DNA of 64,000 bases from Candidatus Dormiibacterota bacterium (lineage in GTDB: Bacteria; Acidobacteriota; Polarisedimenticolia; Gp22-AA2), in the NCBI GenBank assembly GCA_035635555.1, contig DASQAT010000030.1, positions 1-64,000 of the forward strand, given 5' to 3'. This document shows, in pieces, positions 34,380-44,300 of this stretch (position 1 is the first letter of the stretch; each line of letters opens with the position of its first letter). The translations under genes were made by a program, and so were the position numbers. The notes beneath the pieces are model-generated. The model did not search any database. It saw nothing but the letters and a program-made list of their open reading frames with translations, and was not told where the DNA came from.

Positions 34380-34465
34380 ATAGGCAGAAACACGATGGGG
34401 AGTGGACCCCGGTCCCGCGTCGCGCCCGACAGGCGACCTCTGCCTATCCGTGCGCCTCCCATCGT
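34380..34465 (+). promoter_or_regulatory. Structured leader with pseudoknot-type inverted repeats
   Basis: Two perfect inverted repeats are interleaved: ATAGGCAGA (34380-34388) with TCTGCCTAT (34439-34447), and ACGATGGG (34392-34399) with CCCATCGT (34458-34465). The order 1-2-1'-2' is that of an H-type pseudoknot. Inside the loop GTCGC and GCGAC can form a small extra hairpin (about 34420-34438). The element ends 76 nt before the ATG of the BNR lipoprotein gene. A TATAGT box at 34341-34346 could start the transcript. It matches no riboswitch class that I recognise. Confidence 0.45.
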
Positions 34466-34541
34466 TTTCCCTTGAATGACGCAGCGATACGTCGGCAGAG
34501 AGCATTTCAAGAAAACCAGCAGTAATTCAGTGGGGGGAGAC

Positions 34542-35978
34542 ATGGGATCGAGCTGGAAGCGATGCCCTGAGTGGCAAGTCTGGAAGCACCTGCCGGCGCT
34601 CCTGCTCGCGCTGACGGTCGCCGGATGCTTTGCGGCCAGTCCTGAGCTGACGAAGAGCGGTCAGACGGGAGACGAGAAGGGGAAGAAGATCGGGACCGGG
34701 AAATCGTTTATCGCTGAGACGATGGTGGTGCAGGCGCCCCCGGCTCCTCCGGGCGGATGGGACGCGGAGCGGGTCATGAGCGGCCAGGACGACTGGGAGC
34801 CGGCGAACGCGGTCGACCCGGTCAATCCGAACTACGTGTACCAGCTGACGACGCGCTATACGGGACCGAAGCCGTGCGGCAACTGCAAGTTGCCCGCAAT
34901 CGTCCTGCGGCGATCCACGGACGGCGGCGCCACCTGGGTGGAGCAGTTCCTGTCGACCTCAGGCAAGGCGCAATACGACCCGCAGATCGTCGTCGCCTCG
35001 ACCGGCTGGGTCTACGCGGTGTGGCTCGACGCGTTCACACCCGGCTCCACCTTCGTGAGATCGATGGACCGTGGCGTCACCTGGTCCACGGGTATCTCGT
35101 GGTCGGGCAACGGGAAGAAGCCGCAGTGGAACGACAAGCCGTGGCTCGGCATCTCCCGGGACGGCCAGCACGTCTATCTCGGGTTCAATTCCAGCGACAG
35201 CTACATCGTTTCGTCGCACGATTTCGGCGCCTCGTTCTCGGCCCCGGTGAAGACGAACAGCGACACGCGCTACTGGTTCCATTCAGGCGCCGTAGTCTCG
35301 CCGTCGAACCCCATGGTCGCCTGGTTCGCGACCAGCAATTACTCCAGCGGAAACAATTACAACGGCGATTCCAACGTCGAGGTCCTGAAGACGACGAATG
35401 GCGGCGTGTCGTGGTCGGACGTTCATATCGACACGTCGCGTGAAGTCCCCCTCTGTACCTGGGCCGCGGGCTGCAATCAGGGATTCCTGGGGACGCAGGC
35501 GGCGCTCGCGATCGACAGCGCCGGAAAGCTCATGGTCGTCTACAACTCTAATGACACTCCGGACGTGCCGGAGCAGATCTACTTCAAGACCTCGACCGAC
35601 GGCGGCGCGACGTGGTCGGCGCGCACGAAGCTTTCGGTCGCCTCCGCCGCCGTGAACAACGGCTTCCCGATGGCGGCCGCGCACCCGACCACGGCCGGTG
35701 ATTTCCGCGTGGTCTGGCAGGACGACCGTATCTTCAGCCATAGCGGGTGGAACACCTGGTACAAGCGCACGACGAATGGTGGCACGTCCTGGACCGCCGA
35801 CGTTCGCCTCTCCGACCTGACCTCGGGTGCGCCGTACAAGAGCGTCAACGGCTACGCGTTCCCGTACGGCGACTACGGCGAGATCGATGTCGATTCGAAC
35901 GGCAGGAACTACGTCGTCTGGGGTGAAGGGGCCAGCTACACCGGTCCGGGCGGCACCTGGTACACGCGCGGAAATTAG
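34542..35978 (+). CDS. BNR-repeat (sialidase-like) lipoprotein
   Basis: A 478-residue protein with a lipoprotein signal (LPALLLALTVAGCFAAS; lipobox Cys at about 29). The mature part has BNR/Asp-box repeats (LRRSTDGGATWVEQF, VRSMDRGVTWSTGI, KTSTDGGATWSARTK, KRTTNGGTSWTADVR), the fold of exo-sialidases. The catalytic Arg triad of sialidases was not traced, so enzymatic activity is open. ATG 34542 is preceded by GGGGGGAGA and is preferred over one at 34476. A long leader with interleaved inverted repeats lies upstream. Confidence 0.82.
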   Translation: MGSSWKRCPEWQVWKHLPALLLALTVAGCFAASPELTKSGQTGDEKGKKIGTGKSFIAETMVVQAPPAPPGGWDAERVMSGQDDWEPANAVDPVNPNYVYQLTTRYTGPKPCGNCKLPAIVLRRSTDGGATWVEQFLSTSGKAQYDPQIVVASTGWVYAVWLDAFTPGSTFVRSMDRGVTWSTGISWSGNGKKPQWNDKPWLGISRDGQHVYLGFNSSDSYIVSSHDFGASFSAPVKTNSDTRYWFHSGAVVSPSNPMVAWFATSNYSSGNNYNGDSNVEVLKTTNGGVSWSDVHIDTSREVPLCTWAAGCNQGFLGTQAALAIDSAGKLMVVYNSNDTPDVPEQIYFKTSTDGGATWSARTKLSVASAAVNNGFPMAAAHPTTAGDFRVVWQDDRIFSHSGWNTWYKRTTNGGTSWTADVRLSDLTSGAPYKSVNGYAFPYGDYGEIDVDSNGRNYVVWGEGASYTGPGGTWYTRGN

Positions 35979-36047
35979 CGCGCCACTCTCTGCCGGCCGC
36001 CCGGCGTTCTCCTGCTGCGCCGGGCGGCCGGTGAACGTCTCTGCCAC

Positions 36048-36389
36048 TCAACCCCCCGAAACGTACGGACTGCCGAGTCTTGAAATGTCGGACACGAGCC
36101 AGGCGGTGCCGTCGCGCGCACCGTAACGGAACGCCAGCGTGCTCCTGGGGCCGGAGACCGACTGCACCCGCCGGGCAGCGGCTACAGAGTAAGTGACGAC
36201 CAGGTCGGGCCTGCCATCGCGGTTCACGTCCGCGGTCCGATTCTGCAGGGCATCGATGGCACCCGCCGTGTTTCCGACCTGGGCCCGCCTCGGATCGAGG
36301 GTCGCGGTCCATCGTTGTCGGGAGTGCAGACCACACGCCAGGATCACGGCCGCGACCGTCGAGGTCGCGTCCCATCGGCTGGAACTCAT
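36048..36389 (-). CDS. Small exported protein with FG-GAP/EF-hand-like motif
   Basis: A 113-residue protein. The N-terminus (STVAAVILACGLHSRQ) may be a weak signal peptide with a Cys. The middle has the calcium-loop-like phrase TADVNRDGRPDLVVTYSV, as in FG-GAP or dockerin-type repeats. I chose ATG 36389 because AGGAGG lies 9 bp upstream; the frame is open to 36416. Function is unknown. It is divergent from the ABC exporter gene. Confidence 0.6.
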   Translation of the reverse strand: MSSSRWDATSTVAAVILACGLHSRQRWTATLDPRRAQVGNTAGAIDALQNRTADVNRDGRPDLVVTYSVAAARRVQSVSGPRSTLAFRYGARDGTAWLVSDISRLGSPYVSGG

Positions 36390-36550
36390 GATTTTCGTCC
36401 TCCTTCCCTCAATCACGGATTCGGGGTGACTTCGGGGCCATGCGGCGGGGATCGACCTGCGCCGGCGGAGGCCCGGCGCCAGGCGGGAGGAGGCGGCTGC
36501 CAGTCCGCACTGGAACGCCGACCGGGTGCCGGTGAATAATAGGCAGGACC

Positions 36551-38383
36551 ATGACTACACCAGCGCCCCAGGAGCCCGACGGCTCCGCTCCTCTGCGCTC
36601 CGCCCGCGGCGGGGACGGCGATTTTGCCGTGATCGGCGCGCTTCTACCCTACCTGCGTCCCTATCTCGGGCGGATCGTCCTGTCGCTCGGACTGATCCTG
36701 GTCTCCAAGGTCGCCACCCTCCTCGTGCCGCTGGCGCTGAAGCAGATCGTGGACCGGCTCAACCTCGAGCGGAGTCTCCTGGTGCTCCCGGTCGCCCTGC
36801 TCCTGGCGTACGGGGCGTCACGGATCGGCGTCACGCTGTTCACCGAGCTGCGCCAGGTCGTGTTCGCGCGCGTGATGGCGAGGACCTCGCGTCAGATCAC
36901 CGTGAAGGTCTTCCGCCACCTGCACGATCTGAGCCTGAAGTTTCATCTTGACCGCCGCACGGGCGGTGTGTCGCGCGACGTCGAGCGCGGCAGCACGGCC
37001 GTCTCCGATCTCCTCGACTGGACGCTCTACACCATCGTGCCGACCGCCGTGGAGGTCATCCTGGTCACGCTCCTCCTGGTGTGGAAGTACGACTGGGGGT
37101 TCGCGCTGATCATCCTGGTGACGCTCGCGGCGTATGCGGCGTGGTCCTTCCTCGTGACCGAGTGGCGCACGTCGTATTACAGAGCCGCGGTCGAGGCGGA
37201 CACGCGCGCCAACGAGCGGGCGGTCGACTCGCTGCTCAACTACGAGACCGTCAAGTACTTCAACAACGAGGCGCACGAGACCGCCCGCTACGACGAGAGT
37301 CTGCGGCGCCTGGAGGATGCCAACGTCCTGGCACAGAAGACGCTGGCGCTGCTCAATTCTGGCCAGACGGTGATCGTGGCGATCGGCGTGACCGCGATGA
37401 TGTGGCGCGCGGCCGCCGGTGTCGTCGGCGGGCGGCTGACGGTCGGCGACCTCGTGCTGGTCAACGCCTACCTGCTGCAGCTGTCGTCCCCGCTGTTCTT
37501 CCTCGGCATGATGTATCGCGAGGTCAAGCAGTCGCTCACCAACATGGAGCGGCTGTTCGGGCTGCTCGACCAGCCCGCCGACGTGCAGGACCGTCCCGGC
37601 GCCGTTCCCCTCGTCACGCACCGTCCGCACGTCACCTTCGAGGGGGTCCGTTTCGGCTACGACGCGCGGCGCGAGATCCTGCACGGCGTCGATTTCGAGA
37701 TCCCGCCCGGGGGGACGGTCGCCGTGGTCGGGCACTCCGGCTCGGGCAAGTCGACTCTGGCGCGACTGATGTACCGCTTCTACGATGTCGACGACGGCCA
37801 CATCCGCGTCGACGGCCGCGACCTGCGCGACGTCACGCAGAAGACGCTGCGCGCCGCCATCGGGATCGTGCCTCAGGATACCGTGCTGTTCAACGACACG
37901 ATCCTCTACAACATCCACTACGGCCGTCCCGAGGCCGGCCGCGAGGAGGTCGAGGCGGCCGCGCGCGCCGCCCACATCCATGACTTCATCGTGACGCTAC
38001 CGGACGGCTACGAGACCCAGGTCGGCGAGCGGGGGCTGAAGCTGTCGGGGGGGGAGAAGCAGCGCGTCGCGATCGCCCGGGCCCTTCTGAAGAACCCCGC
38101 GATTCTCATCTTCGACGAGGCGACCTCGGCGCTCGACTCGCAGTCGGAGAAGGCGATCCAGGCCGAGCTCGACCGGATCCAGGTCGGCCGCACGACGCTC
38201 GTGATCGCGCACCGCCTGTCCACCGTGATGGGGGCCGACCAGATTCTCGTGATGGACGGCGGCCGGATCGTCGAGCGCGGCACGCACGACGAGCTCCTCG
38301 CCGCCGGCCGGCACTACGCGCGGATGTGGCGGCTGCAGCAGCAGGAGCGGGCCGAGGAGGTCTCGTCGCAGGCCCGGGTGTAG
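36551..38383 (+). CDS. Atm1/HMT1-type ABC exporter (fused permease and ATPase)
   Basis: A 610-residue half-transporter. The six-helix membrane domain (residues about 25-320) contains the Atm1 signature DSLLNYETVKYFNNEAHE near residue 225. The ATPase domain has Walker A GHSGSGKSTL, the signature LSGGEKQRVAIARALL, Walker B ILIFDEATSALDSQ, and the H-loop VIAHRLSTV. Relatives export glutathione-related or iron-sulfur-linked compounds and metal complexes. It should act as a homodimer in the inner membrane. The start is near AGGACC. It ends 4 bp from the convergent FecR-like gene. Confidence 0.92.
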   Translation: MTTPAPQEPDGSAPLRSARGGDGDFAVIGALLPYLRPYLGRIVLSLGLILVSKVATLLVPLALKQIVDRLNLERSLLVLPVALLLAYGASRIGVTLFTELRQVVFARVMARTSRQITVKVFRHLHDLSLKFHLDRRTGGVSRDVERGSTAVSDLLDWTLYTIVPTAVEVILVTLLLVWKYDWGFALIILVTLAAYAAWSFLVTEWRTSYYRAAVEADTRANERAVDSLLNYETVKYFNNEAHETARYDESLRRLEDANVLAQKTLALLNSGQTVIVAIGVTAMMWRAAAGVVGGRLTVGDLVLVNAYLLQLSSPLFFLGMMYREVKQSLTNMERLFGLLDQPADVQDRPGAVPLVTHRPHVTFEGVRFGYDARREILHGVDFEIPPGGTVAVVGHSGSGKSTLARLMYRFYDVDDGHIRVDGRDLRDVTQKTLRAAIGIVPQDTVLFNDTILYNIHYGRPEAGREEVEAAARAAHIHDFIVTLPDGYETQVGERGLKLSGGEKQRVAIARALLKNPAILIFDEATSALDSQSEKAIQAELDRIQVGRTTLVIAHRLSTVMGADQILVMDGGRIVERGTHDELLAAGRHYARMWRLQQQERAEEVSSQARV

Positions 38384-38387
38384 GCGG

Positions 38388-39452
38388 TCATTTTGGATCG
38401 GCCTGCCCGGCACCGAGCGCCACGAGACGATCGATCCCCTCCTGCGTGAGCCGCATCTGCCGACGGCAGCCGTCGAGGGCCCGGGGCGCGACCGGAGACG
38501 GCGCGTCGCGCCGACCGAGACTCGACGCCGCGGTGAGGACCCTGCTCCAGGCGCCGATCTTGACGTAGTAGCCGCAGCGCAGCAGACCGGCGAGCGCCGT
38601 GCCGTCGTCGCCGCGCTCCAGGGCGCCGACTTCGCTCTCGAACCGGGCGGCGTCGGTCTGGACCTCCCTGGTGGCCAGACGGAACGGGACGGCTTCGCCG
38701 AGCGGGACACCGGCATCGCCGGACTCGAGCCACCAGCGGTACGCCTCTCCGGCTCGCAGTTTCGGTCCGTCCTCGGGGAGACTCAGGGAGGTGGTCGCCG
38801 CGGCCGGGCTGCGCCAGAGCACGTCCTTGCCCCGCGCGAGGGCGATACGCACAGGGCCTGCGGCGGTGCTCCACACGAAGCGGGGGCGCGGCTCGAGGAC
38901 GGTCTCGAAGCGCGGCGAGAGCGGCAGGGGTCCGCTGCCACCGGCATCGTCCCAGGCGTCGTCCTCCCCCCGCATGGCGCTGAGGAGGACGCTCCCCTCG
39001 GGATCGTTGAGAATCCAGAGGCCCTGCTCGAGGACTTCGACCGAACGCGACGACATCGACGACGCGGCCGCCGGCCCCCGGCCCGCTCCCTCGACGCCGG
39101 CCAGAGCACCTCCCGTCCTCCCGGGTGCCTGTGGAATCTCGATCCGGCCGCCGGCCGGCACGCGGACGATGCTGCCTCCCGCGAGGTAGACCGTGGCCGA
39201 CGAACCGGGGCCGACACGCAGCCCGTCTCCCGGCATCAGCCGCATGCCGATCGTCCCCGCGATCGGCCGTGCGCCGCCCGGACGATCGATCGCGACGTCG
39301 CCGCGCACGGTGGCCAGCACCCCCGCCGCCGGCGCGGGCTGCGGCGGCGAGGAGGGCTCGGCGCCGAGCGTCGTGATCCGCAGGCAGAGCGCGGCCATGA
39401 GGATCAGCCACCGGAAGACTCGGACGACGGGTCGGAGCGAGGGGCCGGTCAT
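38388..39452 (-). CDS. FecR-domain exported protein
   Basis: A 354-residue protein with an N-terminal hydrophobic segment (RWLILMAALCLRITTLG). A FecR-like domain follows (VLATVRGDVAIDRPGG, GMRLMPGDGLRVGPGSSATV, GGSIVRVPAGGRIEIP), then a less conserved C-terminal half with a beta-rich segment (FVWSTAAGPVRIALARG). FecR domains often relay envelope signals to sigma factors or sit beside kinase/CHAT systems in Acidobacteria. ATG 39452 lies 7 bp after GGAGG. It follows the kinase-TPR gene on the same strand, 52 bp downstream, so the two are probably cotranscribed. Confidence 0.78.
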   Translation of the reverse strand: MTGPSLRPVVRVFRWLILMAALCLRITTLGAEPSSPPQPAPAAGVLATVRGDVAIDRPGGARPIAGTIGMRLMPGDGLRVGPGSSATVYLAGGSIVRVPAGGRIEIPQAPGRTGGALAGVEGAGRGPAAASSMSSRSVEVLEQGLWILNDPEGSVLLSAMRGEDDAWDDAGGSGPLPLSPRFETVLEPRPRFVWSTAAGPVRIALARGKDVLWRSPAAATTSLSLPEDGPKLRAGEAYRWWLESGDAGVPLGEAVPFRLATREVQTDAARFESEVGALERGDDGTALAGLLRCGYYVKIGAWSRVLTAASSLGRRDAPSPVAPRALDGCRRQMRLTQEGIDRLVALGAGQADPK

Positions 39453-39504
39453 GGGCACGCCTCCAAGTTCTCCTTAGAGTACCACCGCGCCGGCCCCCGG
39501 CGCA

Positions 39505-41289
39505 TCATCGGGGGGTCGGTGCGGGCTTTGCTGAGACTCCGTGGGGAGATGAGGTCCCCGTCCCCGGCTGCAGGCGCGACAGGCCGGCGCGGACTGTCTC
39601 CTCGGTGGCGCCGTCGGTCCCGGCCAGGAGAGCCTGGCTGTAGGACTCGAGGGCGCCTGAAGAGTCGCCCGAGAGCTCGCGGGCCCGGCCGAGCGCCGCC
39701 AGCGCCGCGCCGCGCTGAGCCTCCGGAAGCGGACCGTCGAGGGCCCGACGGAGCGTCACGGCGGCATCACCGGCACGCTCCGAGCCGAGCCAGGCCAGCC
39801 CGAACGTCTTCAGAAGGATCGCCCCTTCGACCGTATCGTGCGGGATCGACCCGGCCCCTTCGAGGAGACGCACCGCCTCGGCCGGACGCCGCGATTCGAT
39901 CAGGAGCAGGGCGAGCTCGTTGAGCGCCAGAGGGTGGACCGCGCCCTTCCCCGCGAGCGTGAGGGCCGCGCGCAGCTCCTTCTCGGCTCGCGGCCGGTCG
40001 CCGATCAGCCTGAGCGCAGTGCCGAGGTTGTAGTGCGTCACGTCGGACGCGGGGAACGTCGCGGCGCAATCGTCGAGGAGCGTGACCGCCCAGGTCGGGT
40101 TGCTCTCGAGGGCGGCCAGCGAGCCCAGGTTGGCGCAGGCCGGCAGATAGCCGGGGTCGGCGCCATGGGCCGCCAGAAACGCCTTGCGCGCGGCATCACG
40201 GTCGCCGCGCTCGAGGGCGGCGCGTCCCTGCTCGTTGAGGGCGCGGGCGCGCGCGAGGTTGACCTGTCGCATCCCTGCCCAGAGAAGAACGGCGGCCACC
40301 GCCACGACCGCCGTCGCGCCCAGGAGCAGGACGAATCGCCGGCGGCGCGGGTCGCGCCGCTCGGTCGCCGCGTCGAGAGCCGCCACGACCGCCCGCATGT
40401 CCGGGAACCGATCCGAAGCGCTTCGCGCCAGGCAGCGCCTGATGATCCGACGCAGGTCTGAAGGCAAGCTCGACGCCACGACCGGATGCCCAGCGAGCAC
40501 CAGACTGGCCCAGTGCCGCCCCTCGAACGGACGCCGGCCCGTCAACAGCTCGTGCAGCGTCACTCCGAACGCGAACTGGTCGGCCGCGGCCGAGGGGATG
40601 CTCCCTTCGATCGCCTCGGGCGCCAGGTAGAGGGGCGTCCCCGCGGAGGTCGGCAGGCCACGATTGAGATCGCTCGCGGTCGATGCGGTCGTCGGGTCGC
40701 CCGCGGGAACAGCGCTGCGCCACACCAGCCCGAAATCCCCGACCTTCGCCGTGCCGTCCTCCTGAACCAGGATGTTGGCCGGCTTGATGTCGCGGTGCAG
40801 GAGATGGTGCTCGTGCGCCGCGCGCAGAGCGTCCGCGACGACGCGTCCGATGCGCAGCCCGTCGCCGAGCGGCAGCGGTCCGCGCGCCAGGCGCCGGGCG
40901 AGCGACCCGCCGGTCATGAGCTCGGTGACGAGGAAGGGGCCGTGGCGCGAGCTTCCGATCTCGTGCACGACGAGGATGTGGGGGTGACGCAGAGCCGCGA
41001 GCGCTACGGCCTCGCGGCGCAGCGCCTCGAGGTCGGGGGTTATGCCCGCCGGCCGGATGAGCTTGAGCGCCACGCGCCGCCCCGGGATGTCGAGGTCCTC
41101 GGCGACGAAGACGGTGCCCGACCCGCCGGCGCCGATGCCGCGCTCGATCCTGAAGTGGCCGACGATCTCTCCTTCGAGGGGGACGGATCCCGCGGTCGCC
41201 CCCTCCCCCGAGAGCGTGCGCGTGACCTCGTCGCCCGTGTCCGGGACGGTGTCGTCTTCGGGAGGGGGGTCGGACGGACCGGTGTTCAT
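39505..41289 (-). CDS. Serine/threonine kinase with transmembrane helix and TPR domain
   Basis: A 594-residue kinase. The kinase domain spans about residues 45-310: P-loop GIGAGGSGTVFVAED, Lys in VALKLIRP, HRD loop LLHRDIKPANIL, DFG in VGDFGLVW, APE in YLAPEAIEG. A single membrane helix (FVLLLGATAVVAVAAVLLWAG, about 325-345) leads into TPRs (RALNEQGRAALERGDRDAAR, THYNLGTALRLIGDRPRAEK). ATG 41289 (MNTGPSD) is preceded by AGGAGC; the open frame upstream runs antisense through the next gene. It is divergent from a TPR-CHAT protease with 22 bp between start codons and lies in the same direction as the FecR-like gene. Confidence 0.9.
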   Translation of the reverse strand: MNTGPSDPPPEDDTVPDTGDEVTRTLSGEGATAGSVPLEGEIVGHFRIERGIGAGGSGTVFVAEDLDIPGRRVALKLIRPAGITPDLEALRREAVALAALRHPHILVVHEIGSSRHGPFLVTELMTGGSLARRLARGPLPLGDGLRIGRVVADALRAAHEHHLLHRDIKPANILVQEDGTAKVGDFGLVWRSAVPAGDPTTASTASDLNRGLPTSAGTPLYLAPEAIEGSIPSAAADQFAFGVTLHELLTGRRPFEGRHWASLVLAGHPVVASSLPSDLRRIIRRCLARSASDRFPDMRAVVAALDAATERRDPRRRRFVLLLGATAVVAVAAVLLWAGMRQVNLARARALNEQGRAALERGDRDAARKAFLAAHGADPGYLPACANLGSLAALESNPTWAVTLLDDCAATFPASDVTHYNLGTALRLIGDRPRAEKELRAALTLAGKGAVHPLALNELALLLIESRRPAEAVRLLEGAGSIPHDTVEGAILLKTFGLAWLGSERAGDAAVTLRRALDGPLPEAQRGAALAALGRARELSGDSSGALESYSQALLAGTDGATEETVRAGLSRLQPGTGTSSPHGVSAKPAPTPR

Positions 41290-41297
41290 GTTGCTCC

Positions 41298-41303
41298 TAT
41301 AAT
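41298..41303 (+). promoter_or_regulatory. TATAAT box in the 22-bp kinase/CHAT intergenic gap
   Basis: A perfect -10 hexamer lies 8 bp before the CHAT gene ATG (41312). If used, transcription would begin at or next to the start codon, giving a leaderless mRNA. No convincing -35 element is seen. The complementary strand reads TATTAT and overlaps the ribosome site of the divergent kinase gene. Confidence 0.4.
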
Positions 41304-41311
41304 AGCGCCCA

Positions 41312-44300
41312 ATGATCCGGTCCAAGATCCGCGTCATGGCCGCTCTCCTGGCCCTGGCCACGGCAGGCGGCGCGGCATCCGTCGATCCCCTCGCGGGACT
41401 CGACGAGGCGCTCAAGAATGGGGACATCCCGGGAGCGCTCTCCCTCGCGGGCGCCGCGGCCGATTCGGTCCGTACGCGTCTCGCGACCACTCCTGCCGGG
41501 CTCGCGACCTCGCTGGAGAGCCTGGCCATCCGCCTGATTCAAGGCGCCGGCGGAACCGCCGAGATCGCGGCCGCAGGCGAAGTCCTGCTGCGCGAGTCGC
41601 TCGACCTCCGCCTGCGTGCGCTGGGCGAGGACCACCTCGACGTGGCGGGGAGCCTCGACCTGCTCTCCACGGTGCACTACGATCAGGGACGGTTCGACGA
41701 CGCCGAGGGAGAAGAGCGCCGCTGCCTCGCCATAAGGCTCCAGCATCTCTCCGCAACAGACACATCGATAGCCGAGGCGCGCTACGGTCTCGGCGCGATC
41801 CTCTTCAAGGAAGGCCGGTACGCGGAGGCGGAGCCGCTCCTGGTCGCGGCGATCGCGGTCTTCCGCGTCAATCCGACCGCCGAGCCCGGCCAGGTCGCCG
41901 ACAGCCTGAACACCCTCGCCGAGCTGTACCGCTCGCAGGACCGGTTCGGGGAGGCGGCGGATCGCTTCCTCGAAGCGATCCGCATCGCCGAGGCGGAGGG
42001 GGACGACAGCCGTCCCCAGCAGGCCCGTCTCGCCAACAACCTGGCCGGCCTGTATAAAGATGAAGGGCGCTACGACGAGGCGGAGACCCTCCTGCGCCGC
42101 TCACTGACGCTGCGCACCCAGGCCCCCTCTCCGGACGCGCGGGATTTGTCCCTGGCCTGGCTGAACCTCGCCGAGCTGGAGCGGCTGCGCGGCCGGTTCC
42201 AGGACGCCGAGCCGCTGTATGCGAAGGCGCTCGCGATCGCGCGCCCGGCGCTGGGTGCGGAGAATCCCGACCTGGCCTGGTTCCTCAACCAGCAGGCGGT
42301 CCTGTACCGGGAGGAGGGGCGGCCCGAGGCCGCCGAGCCGCCCTGTCGCGAGGGGCTCGCCCTCCTGCGCCGCACTCTCGGCGAGCGGCATTTCAGGGTC
42401 GCCCAGTCGCTGCACGATCTCGGAGCGGTCCTGCGCTCCCGCGGGGCCCTCGAGGAGGCCGAGCAGGACGAACGGGCGGCCCTCGCCGTCAGGCGCGACG
42501 TGTACGGCGATCGCCACCCCGACGTCGCCCTGACCCTCATCGAGCTGGCGCGCACGCTCGAGGCGGGGGGCCGGTACGACGACGCGCTCGCGAGCATCGA
42601 GGAGGCCGTCGGGATTCTGGAGGGGACGAGCGCCTACCCCGAGGCCCGGGCGGACGCACTCGCCCTCCGGGCCGGACTGCGCCGGCGCGCCGGCGAGCGG
42701 GCCCGCGCGATCGACGATCAGCGCCGGGCGGTCGTCCTCGTCGAGGCGATTCGGCCGCACGCCGGCGGAGGGGAGGAGGCGCGCGCCACCTTCCTCGCAA
42801 GGCACGTTGCGCTCTTCGACCGGCTCGTCCTGTGGCTCCTCGAGGACGGGCGGACGGCGGCCGCCTTCGAGTACGCCGAACGCGCCCGCAGCCGCGCGCT
42901 TCTCGATCAGCTGCAGCTGGCTCGCGTCGATCTCCTGGCGGCGATCCCGGAACCGGCCCACACCTCCCTGGCCGGGCGGGAGCGCGCGGCCGCCTCGCGC
43001 CTGGCCGAACTTCAGGAGAGAGTCACGTTCGCGCGCTCGCGCAGCGATCTGGCGTCCGAGGAGCGCGGCCGCCGTGTGGCCGGTCTGGACAAGGATCTCG
43101 GCGACGCCTCTCGCTCCTACGCGATGATCTACGATGAGATCAAGAACGCCAGTCCACTCTGGCGCGACACGACCGGCGGGCCGCCGATCTCTCTCGACGC
43201 GGCGCGGCGCGAGATCGTCCCCCCTGGCGGGGCGCTCTTCATGTACGTCATCGGGGAGGAGGAGAGCGGTCTTCTCGTCCTTCCTCCGCCCCCCGGGGCC
43301 CCCTTCTTCCAACGGCTGGAGGTCGACCGCGCATCCGCGACGATTCTCGGGATCCCGGCCGGCCCTGTCCGGGCCCGCGACCTGGGACGGGTCCTCGACG
43401 GTACACAGGGTGCGCGCGCCGCGGGCGGCTCCTCGTCCGCGACCGGCGGCCTCCTCCCGGCCCTGGCGCGTCCGCCGGCCACGGGAGATCTCCTGGAGGA
43501 AGCAGAGCGGGACGCGGCCGGTCATCCGCTGCCCGCGAGACTTCTGGCCCTCTTCCACGTCCTGGTCCCTCGCCGGGTCTGGGCGAGCGTGAATACGGCG
43601 TCGGAGATCGTCATCCTGCCGGACGGCCCTCTGCTCCGGCTGCCGTTCGAGGCGCTGGTCACGAAGAAGGGCCGGTCGCCGGCTTCGGCGCACTACTGGC
43701 TCGACGACGGACCGCCGATCCGCTACGCGGCCTCGGCCTCCCTGCTGCAACGCCTGGCCGCGCGCAGCAGCGTCGTCGCCGGGAAGATCCTGAGCGTCTC
43801 CGACCCTCGGTACGACGCGGCCGACGGCGCCGCGATTCTGCGCGGCAAGTTCGAGCGCGGCGGGTCGCCTTTGGCGCGTCTGCCGGGGACGGCGCGCGAG
43901 AGCCGCGCCATCGTGGATGCTTTCTCCTCCCGCGGGCGCCACGGCGATGCGGACGTCGCGGCGCCTCCCGGGCCCGGCATCACGGTGCTGCAGGGGAGCG
44001 AGGCGGACGAGCCGCGGGTGCGCGCCGCGCTCCCGGGGAACCGGTACATCCACCTGGCCATGCACGGCCTCGTCGATCAGGAGCGCGGGGAGCTGTTCGC
44101 CGCGCTGGCGCTGACACCTCCTCAGACGGAGACCGGACGGACGGAGGATGACGGCTACCTGCAGCTGTTCGAGATCTACGGCCTCGATGTGTCGTGCGAG
44201 CTGGCGGTCCTGTCGGCCTGCGGCAGCCACGCCGGTCTTCAGATCGAGGGGGAAGGGGTGTTCGCCCTGTCGCGCGGTTTTCTCGCCGCCGGCGCGCGAC

